A stretch of DNA of 64,000 nucleotides, taken from positions 51,375,493 through 51,439,492 of the forward strand of contig OX419759.1 of the NCBI GenBank assembly GCA_948567375.1, read 5' to 3'. Of the stretch, positions 56,790 through 64,000 are shown one piece after another (position 1 is the stretch's first letter; each line of letters starts with the position of its first letter). Under the pieces are notes generated by a model that searched no databases, was not told where the DNA came from, and saw only the letters and a program-made list of their open reading frames with translations. Made by a program: the position numbers and the translations under genes. The stretch is from Lunularia cruciata. Taxonomy: Eukaryota > Streptophyta > Marchantiopsida > Lunulariales > Lunulariaceae.

Positions 56790-58362
56790 AGCTTGCAATG
56801 CAAGTAGATAGCTTGTAGAAGGAAACTTCTTAGGAAGCTTCCAAATAGCTTAACTTGCACACCAAGTAGGCAGCACTAGAAGGAAAATTCTTGAAGCTTC
56901 CCGGTTAACTTGGCTTGCACTCCAAGAAGGCATCTTTACGAAGCTTCTTGAGAAACTTCTCAAGAGCCTTGTATGCTCCCTATAAATGACAAAGCTCAAG
57001 CTCATGCTAGGCATTTGGAGTTTTGCTCATTCAAATATCCCAATGTGATCTCTCTCTCTAGTCTTCCATTCTCCTATTTCTCTCCTCAGTCTTTACATTG
57101 GTATTATAATAAGAATAGGATTGATAGAATCTATGGACCACCAAATCCAATTTTTCCAAACCATTGGGAATTTCATATCCATGTACTACCCTAGCATCAT
57201 TTCACACAATTGATCACCTCATGCTCTGGGAAATTTTTTTAATATGATCACCTTGTTTGATGAACCTTTGATATTTTTGATTGTAACTTGTGGAAAATGG
57301 TGGATGTATTGCATCCATGTGTTAATTGACATAAATTGTAGGTAGTTTGATAGAGTAGGATCCATGATGGAATGCTCAAAGCTATCATTGCTATGAAATA
57401 ACAAAGTGAATACCTTCCTTGATTGTTGGAAGAATGAGATTATCAACAACAAGAGCATGTAACGAGAGCACCATTTCAAGAAAGAGAAGAGTGAATCTAA
57501 TTTCCAAAACCCAAGGTATTCAAAGGAAAGAATCTCTTGGGCATATTGGAGAATTTTTTATTTGACTATGAATGTTATTTTGAGGCTACAAAGCTTCAAG
57601 ATGAACAAAAATAGATTTTCTTAGCTTCAAGCCAATTGGATGGAGCACCAAAACTATGGTGGTAGTTCTAAGTGGAGCAAGTTGAATGGCAAATTGTTGC
57701 ACCAATCTTGACATGGGGAGAATTCAAGTGCAATTAATTAGGTGATTCTAGGCTATAAATGTCACACAAGCCGCACAAGATAGGTTGGCAAAGTGAAGCA
57801 GATTGGCTCTATAAGAAGCTATATCATGCAATTCTAAAACACCATTATGAAAATTTTAGATATCCTAGAAAGTGAAGCTTTTGGATCAATTTGTGAGGGG
57901 CTTGAAGTCACAAACCAAATTGGAAGTGACTATGCAAGAGCCAAAAATTGAATTTTAGAAGTTCAAAGAATTACATGTCTATGTAATTAACAAAGGGATT
58001 AAGCATTCCTATCAAGCCAATAATTGGAAGTAGATTGATGATAGTGGATGGTAGAAAGGGTCTAGATTTCATACTTCATATCCTATTACATTCAAGATTA
58101 GAAAGGAGTATTTGGAGTGTATGAGGTTTATAGTAGCATCTCTACACTATGATGTTATTCTAGGTTTGCCTTGGCTTGAACGTCACAAGGTTCAATTTGA
58201 TTGGACCCAACAACAAATTCAAGTACAACACTAAGATAGGAATTTTTTTTTAGGTTTTTTGATACCTTTGAGTAAAACACCTAAGAATAATCAATCCCAA
58301 GATGAGAAATTTGTCAAGATAGCAACCATAGAGCAAGTTTTGAAGTAAGATTAGTCCCAAGA
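56790..58362 (+). mobile_element. Shortened element B: LTR, degenerate primer site, gag and protease remnants
   Basis: 56790-57097 matches LTR-B in plus orientation and ends CTTTACA. One base later comes TGGTATTATAAT, a degenerate form of the primer-binding site. 57540-57960 follows element B gag (compare 28430-28900 in reverse), and 57990-58230 follows its protease and the region after it (AACGTCACAAGGTTCAATTT). RT, integrase and 3' LTR are missing. Confidence 0.85.
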
Positions 58363-58734
58363 TGTAATACCAAGGGTTAGCCATATGATCTAGATGTGAA
58401 ATTTGGTTTGGTATCATCTAGAATGATGTTATACATGATGGTCAAAATAGATCAGATAGAAGTATCACCAAAAGAGTACTTCTACTAATAGGGCAGAAAC
58501 CAAAATAGACTTGAGAACCTTAGAACCAATAGTTAGACATATGATTTAAAGGTGAGAATTGGTTTGGTAACATCTGGAAGGATGTTACACATGATGGACT
58601 AAACAGATCAGAAAGAGGTATCACCAAAAGGGGACTTCTACTAATAGAGTAGGAACTGAAATATGCTTGAAATCTTTGAAGGCAATTTCGGAGGCCTAAA
58701 CGGATGAATTAGGCCTTGAAAATGTGCAAATTCC

Positions 58735-58746
58735 CCCCCCCCCCCA
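58735..58746. repeat. Poly-C run in LTR-A
   Basis: A run of about a dozen consecutive Cs inside the LTR, prone to sequencing length error. Confidence 0.85.
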
Positions 58747-59008
58747 AAAGGAAAAAAGGCTGGCCTTCCCTCCCCCTGGTTTGTCTTGTCGAGAGCTTTC
58801 CAACGGTACCTTACTCATGTGATTCTAAGATTCCTACATGAAGATTCTCTAAAAGATTCCCTCCGGTCAAAGCTCGTTTGACCAACCAGATAGGACCTAG
58901 ACCAGATAGGTCACCCATCCAAGTAAGTAATCCAAGGGTGGAGCTTGCTGACATGTCACCTATCTGTGTCCCTAATCCTATGGTGGAGCTTCCTTGGAGG
59001 AGATCCTC

Positions 59009-59020
59009 TATATAATAAAG
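59009..59020 (+). promoter_or_regulatory. TATA box of the element C LTR
   Basis: TATATAATAAAG about 80 bases before the LTR end. The same element occurs at the equivalent place in the LTR-A copy at 53597 and, in reverse orientation, in the copies at 22715 and 31820. Confidence 0.7.
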
Positions 59021-59101
59021 AGAAGGTGCTCCCTTGGGGCATCGAATGTTTGAGTGTGCAATTTGTGTTTTCTCTCTTCTCTTGTCCTCGGAGTATTACA
59101 A

Positions 59102-59113
59102 TGGTATCAGAGC
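59102..59113 (+). other. Primer-binding site of element C (initiator-Met tRNA)
   Basis: TGGTATCAGAGC, one base after the LTR end, as in element B. Confidence 0.93.
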
Positions 59114-59240
59114 GAGTGTTCTAGTCCAAGAGAGTGGATCACCCCTCTTGGAATAGCACGAACTACTGAAACTGAGTAATTTGAGGTGGAGAACATAGAG
59201 TAATCGCTAGACTTAGGAAGGACTTTAGAGAGCGGATGGG

Positions 59241-60782
59241 ATGGATGCGCCGGGGGGACAATTTCCCGCACCTAGCTTTCTATTCTCAAACCCATTCCAC
59301 ATCAAGGTTATGTACATCCAGCATGAGCAGATGAGAGTATCGCTAGTTAATCACTTTGGTGCGGAATTCATGGACAGAGTGATGAACTCACCAAACCCAA
59401 TGATTCTACCTGTGGTGATATATGACAGAGAGTGGGATTTGATGATCTACATTCTATTATGATAATATGGATATGAATGTCCCAAATCCTCTCCCTTTCA
59501 ACACTCAAGTAGAAATCCGTTATGTAGTGAGGCTCAAATTGATATTTAGAGATTTTGTGGTTAGGAATTTTGGTGAGGAGTATTATCAACGAGTGATAGC
59601 TTTTGAGGTCCCAATGGTAGTTCCGATAGTTTGTGCGCCTTCCAGAGTGATTATATTGACTCTATATTGAAGTAGACGTTAGCAATTGGGTGTTGTAGGA
59701 ACCATGGATCCGCAGTTGCAAGAGCTGGTGCAAGGAATGCAAGGGATGTTGAATGAATTTCGAGAGATTAAGATGACCATGGAGACATTGCAAAGTCAAG
59801 TGCAGATCCTTAGGAACGATCAAGCCATGCAAGAAGAAGAGCCTTCTCAAAACCCAGTACTTGCGACTGAAGTACTTGGAGAGGCACCCGTGCCTACAAA
59901 CCCTATCAACAATGAAGCCACATTGCTACTCCGTATGAAGAAGACCTGCAACATCGAGCCTTACAAGGGGCAGGGTACGATGGGAGTAGTGGAGAATTGG
60001 ATCTCGAGAATGAATCGATATTTTTGATTGTTCTCAACAGAGATCACAAAGCATGTTGCAGGCATGTTTGCATGTGGGTACTTGACCGATAAAGCCCTCA
60101 CATGGTATGATGCTTGGGAACGATCCATGCTGGCAAAGAGAAGGGAGGTCACATGGACAGCAATGCAAGAAGGACTGCTCAAGAATTTCCAATCGGTGGA
60201 TTCTGTGCAGATGGCTCGAACCCGACTATGGAGATTGAGACAGAAGAATAGTGTACAAGAGTATGTGGAGGCATTTCTGGATCTACAAGTCGCAATTACC
60301 GACATGAGTCCAACAGAGGCTCTCAAAAATTTCAAACGAGGGTTGAAAGAGCGGATTTGCCAAGAAGTCATGGTGCAAAACCCTTGCACGGTATTTGAAG
60401 CTATTGCTTGTGCGTAGAGAATAGCCGGAGCATTAGGTGGAGGTGAAGGAGTAGTTCCACCTCAACATTATTGGGCAGAAATGCCACACATGGGTGGACC
60501 AGTACCGATGGAATTGGGCAACCTTCGATTTTGGGATTGAGGAGCACGGCCGCTTCAAGGAGAGTGGGGACGGGTAGAAGAACGAAGAGATGGAGTTCCA
60601 CGAGGAGAAGGGACTCGAGGAGAACAACACCGTTGTTATAATTGTGGCAGTATTGGGCACATATCTACCAATTGTCGCACTCATTTCCCTAGAGGCCCTC
60701 GGCCTTTGTACAGGCGATCTTTGAACAACATGGAGAGGCACATTGAAGAGGAGGAGGTGGAAACCACTTCGGAAAACAAATA
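59241..60782 (+). pseudogene. gag of element C with CCHC zinc knuckle, nearly intact
   Basis: A start at 59241 (MDAPGGQFPAPSFLFSNPFH) opens a short N-terminal part that ends at a TGA at 59460; the frame then shifts. From 59686 frame 1 runs on to 60780 with few stops. A coiled-coil-like stretch LQELVQGMQGMLNEF is followed by the retrotransposon gag domain (VENWISRMNRYF, then ALTWYDAWE, then QMARTRLWRLRQKNSVQEYV) and the zinc knuckle CYNCGSIGHISTNC near 60634-60675. Stops at 60025, 60415 and 60538 are TGA or TAG. Confidence 0.85.
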
Positions 60783-61316
60783 TTGCCAGTAAATGTACCT
60801 CGCGGCCTTACTGGCTCAATAAGGAAGCAAAGAAGCAAGGGAAGGAAGAAGAATAATGCGCAAAGATCCCGAAAGGCAACCTCACAATTGATTGTCGTGA
60901 ATGGAATCCTAGAAGGTAATCAAGTGAGAGTATTAATAGATCCGGGAGCAACGGAGAATTTCTTGTCTCGCTCTGTTGCAATAAGCTTGGGAATGGATCT
61001 AGAGAGAGATGGAAGTGAAGAAGTAGAGTTACCAAATGGGCAAACAGAGAGGATTGAATCATTACCTAGACGGGTAATCCTCTCTGTAGGAGAATATTAG
61101 GAAGCAATTGAGTGGTGAGTGATACAGTTAGCCCGTTATGATGCAATTTTAGGCATGCCATGGATGGAGCAGTACAACCCAATGGTGGATTGGAGGAAGA
61201 AAGTAGTGAGAACCCACCAATGGTCAATCATTGGGGTTAAAGAAAAATTACACAAGTAGAAACTGCCTCTATATATCGTAGGGACGACAATTGTCTGTAA
61301 GACCGATAGATGTTTT
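60783..61316 (+). pseudogene. Aspartic protease of element C
   Basis: The segment VNGILEGNQVRVLIDPGATE, followed by NFLSRSVAISLGM, fits the gypsy protease active site with Pro in place of Ser/Thr (IDPGA). RYDAILGMPWMEQYNP at about 61136-61180 is the conserved region after the flap. TAG and TGA stops at 61098, 61113 and 61257 interrupt it. The frame (3) differs from gag (1), so either a frameshift signal or an indel lies near 60780. Confidence 0.82.
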
Positions 61317-62810
61317 ATGGGTCTAATAAGAGAAGTCCAGAGTGCACAACTCGCTGGACAAATTCCTGACAAATTGAAAGATGTAGTGGATGAGTTTCAA
61401 GATGTCTTTCCCGATGATCTACCCTCAGGATTACCACCTAAAAGGCGAGTAGATCACAAAATAGAGACACTCCCGGGGAAGACACCTCCTTGTAAGGCCC
61501 CATATCGCCTATCACCTCATGAGTTGGAGGAGTGTAAGACTCAAATTGAGGAGATGCTACAGAAAGGGTTCATCCAACCTAGTGTATCACCATATGGGGC
61601 CCCTGTCTTGTTTGTGAAGAAGAAGGATGGTACAATGTGCATGTGCATTGACTATCGGGGTCTCAATCAGCAAACAATGAAGAAAAAATACCCCTTACCT
61701 TGTATGGATGACCTGTTTGATCAACTCCATGGAGCGAGATACTTCACCAAACTGGACTTGCGGAGCGGTTACAATCAAATCCAAATTGCAGAGGAGGATG
61801 TGTACAAAACTGCCTTTTGAACCAGGTATGGCCACTTTGAGTATCTTGTGATGCCTTTTGGCCTCACCAATGCGCCTGCCACTTTCATGAGCCTAATGAA
61901 TGACATATTTCGTCCATACTTGGATAAGTTTGTTATCGTCTTCTTGGATGATATCTTAGTATATAGTAGCACGATGATAGAACACAAACAACATCTACGA
62001 GAGGTCCTCCAGATTCTAAGACAAAATCAGTTGTACGCCAAAATCTCAAAGTGTGAGTTTGGCAAGTCTGAAGTAGACTACTTAGGGCATAGAGTAAGTG
62101 CAGAGGGCATTCAAGTATTGACAAATAAAATAGAGGTCATTCAAAAATGGAGTGCCCCAGAAGATCAGACACAACTTAAGAGCTTCTTGGGGTTGATGGG
62201 ATTCTATCGTAGATTTGTCAAGGACTTCTCCAAGGTTGCATAGCCTTTAACGGCATTACTTGGCAAGGGGAAGAAGTGGACATGGGGAACCGCACAAGAG
62301 TTGGCCTTTCAAGAATTGAAGGCCGCCTTGCTACATGCACCAATCTTGAAGTGGTATGACCCAAAACGTCCAATCAAGTTAGCTACGGATGCATTAGGTG
62401 TAGCAATAGGAGCAGTCCTACAACAAGAGTGGCATGACGGATGGCATCCAATTGCATATTTCTCTCGAAAGTTGTTACCGGCAGAGCGCAACTACCACAC
62501 CACAGAACGAGAAGAGCTGGCCATCATTCTAGCAACCAAGCATTGGAAGCACTACCTGGGCGAGAAGGCATTTGTAGTAGAGACAGACCACAAACCTCTA
62601 GTCTACCTCAAGACGCAGAAGGATCTATCTCATTGCCAAATTTGGTGGGCAGAGTGGCGACAACGCTTCAACATGACAATCACCTACGTGGAAGGTAAGA
62701 AGCAACTTGCAGATGCATTCACCCGCATGCCAATGGCCAACAACTTGGCGGTAGAGGTTAAGATTAACCCTGAATTCTGGCAAGGGATTCTAGCTGCTAC
62801 AAAAACTGAT
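61317..62810 (+). pseudogene. Reverse transcriptase and RNase H of element C
   Basis: In frame 3: [67 protein letters not shown], a TGA at 61818 within AF-stop-TRYGHFE, [18 protein letters not shown] and the catalytic FLDDILVYS near 61941. The connection is YLGHRVS and [18 protein letters not shown]. After a TAG at 62241 comes RNase H with LATDALGVAIGAVL, TEREELAIILATKHWKHYL and ETDHKPLVYL. All catalytic Asp/Glu positions I can place are intact, so only a few stops separate it from an intact frame. Confidence 0.92.
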
Positions 62811-62816
62811 CCATAG

Positions 62817-63986
62817 ATTGTAGAAGCGCAATCGTCCAAAGGTGTCACCAGCACCCAAGGACTCACCTTTCAGGAGGGCCGATTGTGGATCCCAAATGTC
62901 CCAGAATTACGCACCACCATTCTAGCAGAATGTCACGATTCGCCCATTGCAGCTCATGTTGGAGTGGACAAGACCTTGGAGGCAGTCAAGTGCCATTACT
63001 ATTGGCCCAAGATGAGCAACGACGTGATGGACTATGTGCGTAGCTGCCTACTTTTTCAACAGAACAAAGCTTCTAATCAAGCTCCTGTAGGGCTCCTTCA
63101 ACCTCTTCCCACTCCTACCCAATGTTGGGAACAAGTGAGTATGGATCTCGTCTGTGAATTACCCAAGACTACCTCAGGGTTTGACTCCATTGTGGTCTTT
63201 ATGGACCGGCTCAGAAAGATAATTCATGTCCGCCCTACCACCAAGGAGGTGACCGCTCCACAACTAGCTCAACTATACTTAGATGCAGTCTTTGCTCACC
63301 ATGGCTTGTCTAGAGTACTCATCACCGATAGAGGCACCCAATTCACCAGTTTGTTTTGGCAAACACTCTTTGGTTTCTTCAAAACCAAGTTGGCCATGTC
63401 TACAGCTTATCACCTACAAACAGATGGCCAAACAGAGCGGGCTAATCGCACAATTGAAGACATGTTACGCGGCTTCACCTTAGAAGAGCAAGAGAGGTGG
63501 GACACCCTACTACCATTGGTGGAATTTGCTTACACCAATTCAGTGAATGCCTCCACCCAGGTCACTCCATTCTTCCTCATGTATGGTGAGCATCCCTTCA
63601 CACCTTCTAGCTTGATGAAGATCCGTCCAGTGACTACCAAGGTTGATGCAATCAACACATTTGTTTCTAGAATCCAACAAGGTGTGGAGAGCGCCAAGCA
63701 CAGGTTACAGCTTGCACAAAATCGACAAAAGCAGTATGCTGATGCACATCGTAGGCACATGGAGTTCAATGTTGGGGATCAAGTAAGGCTATCGACAACC
63801 AACCTCACATTAGTTGGATCTCGTAAGCTCAGACCTCATTTTATTGGGCCTTTCTCTATTCTTTGTCGCATCGACGTTGTGGCCTATCACCTTGAGCTAC
63901 CACCACACATGAAGATCCATCTAGTGTTCCATGTCTCCCTATTACGCAGATATTCTCCCCAATCAGGCCAAGGTACTTCCACATAG
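62817..63986 (+). pseudogene. Integrase of element C
   Basis: After the TAG at 62814 the frame stays open to 63986. The HHCC finger shows His residues in ECHDSPIAAHVGVDKT and a Cys in RSCLLFQQNKA, where the second Cys of the pair is Phe. The core has Asp in VSMDLVCELP, Asp in VLITDRGTQF and Glu in QTDGQTERANRTIEDML, a complete DDE triad. The C-terminal GPY/F module reads LRPHFIGPFSILCRIDVVAY and ends KIHLVFHVSLLRRYSP. A chromodomain could follow outside the window. Confidence 0.93.
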
Positions 63987-64000
63987 GACATTTGACCTTG

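Larger units (their letters stand above)
58363..59100 (+). repeat. 5' LTR of element C (LTR-A), 738 bp
   Basis: Begins TGTAATAC and ends GTATTACA, perfect inverted ends. The first 165 bases and the following block both contain the segment GAAATTTGGTTTGGTA or GAGAATTGGTTTGGTA with GGATGTTA or GATGTTAT and ATCACCAAAAG, so the 5' part is duplicated in tandem. A run of Cs lies at 58735-58746. A TATA box lies at 59009-59017. Confidence 0.92.
58363..64000 (+). mobile_element. Ty3/gypsy LTR retrotransposon, element C (LTR-A family), 3' end beyond the window
   Basis: It begins with a full LTR, followed one base later by the primer-binding site, then gag, protease, RT, RNase H and integrase in gypsy order, with far fewer stops than in elements A and B. 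The integrase C-terminus is reached just before the window edge; the 3' LTR and any chromodomain would lie outside. This is the youngest-looking autonomous-type element here. Confidence 0.94.

Overview
The window is nuclear DNA of a land plant, most likely a seed-free one (moss, liverwort, lycophyte or fern; the last step is inference). It holds widely spaced genes with plant-type GT-AG introns, a GRAS regulator, a plastid-specific ribosomal protein, a DET2-type steroid reductase and an NCA2/DGS1 protein. These are embedded in nested Ty3/gypsy LTR retrotransposons, a non-LTR-like reverse transcriptase element and a hAT-like transposon. There is no bacterial gene layout and no CRISPR array.

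Layout: 1-8.5 kb is the body of a decayed Ty3/gypsy element (called element A here), cut by the left window edge. Its order is gag, aspartic protease, cytosine DNA methyltransferase, reverse transcriptase, RNase H, integrase, PHD finger. From 8.5 to 22.6 kb lies mostly non-coding sequence around one intact intron-less GRAS gene (minus strand, 15.0-17.8 kb), with a degraded GRAS-like fragment near 13.1 kb. From 22.6 to 35.5 kb lies a transposon nest. It contains an LTR-A remnant, a complete but decayed gypsy element B (minus strand, 24.1-29.7 kb, both LTRs and primer-binding site), a reverse-transcriptase element split by a solo LTR-A with perfect target-site duplication, and a hAT-like remnant with candidate inverted repeats. 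From 35.5 to 50 kb is the genic core: a DET2-like steroid 5-alpha-reductase (+), a two-exon plastid ribosomal protein PSRP5/bL37c gene (-) and a sixteen-exon DGS1/NCA2-like gene (-). From 52.5 kb to the right edge is a second nest: a second, heavily degraded element A that still carries methyltransferase remnants, pieces of LTR-A and LTR-B, a shortened element B, and a much fresher gypsy element C whose 5' LTR, primer-binding site, gag, protease, RT, RNase H and integrase are all recognisable.

The most notable item is element A. It is a retrotransposon carrying its own cytosine-5 methyltransferase (motifs I, IV with PCQ, VI with ENV, VIII and an X-like segment, in conventional order) between protease and RT, and a C4HC3 PHD finger after the integrase. 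Its gag-protease frame is interrupted by ten stops, all TAG, and its RT-to-PHD frame by nine TAG and one TGA. This is what deamination of methylated CAG (CHG) and CGA (CG) would leave, so the element appears to have been heavily methylated itself.

The four host genes have no evident joint pathway. They look like ordinary isolated plant genes, each with its own regulatory region.
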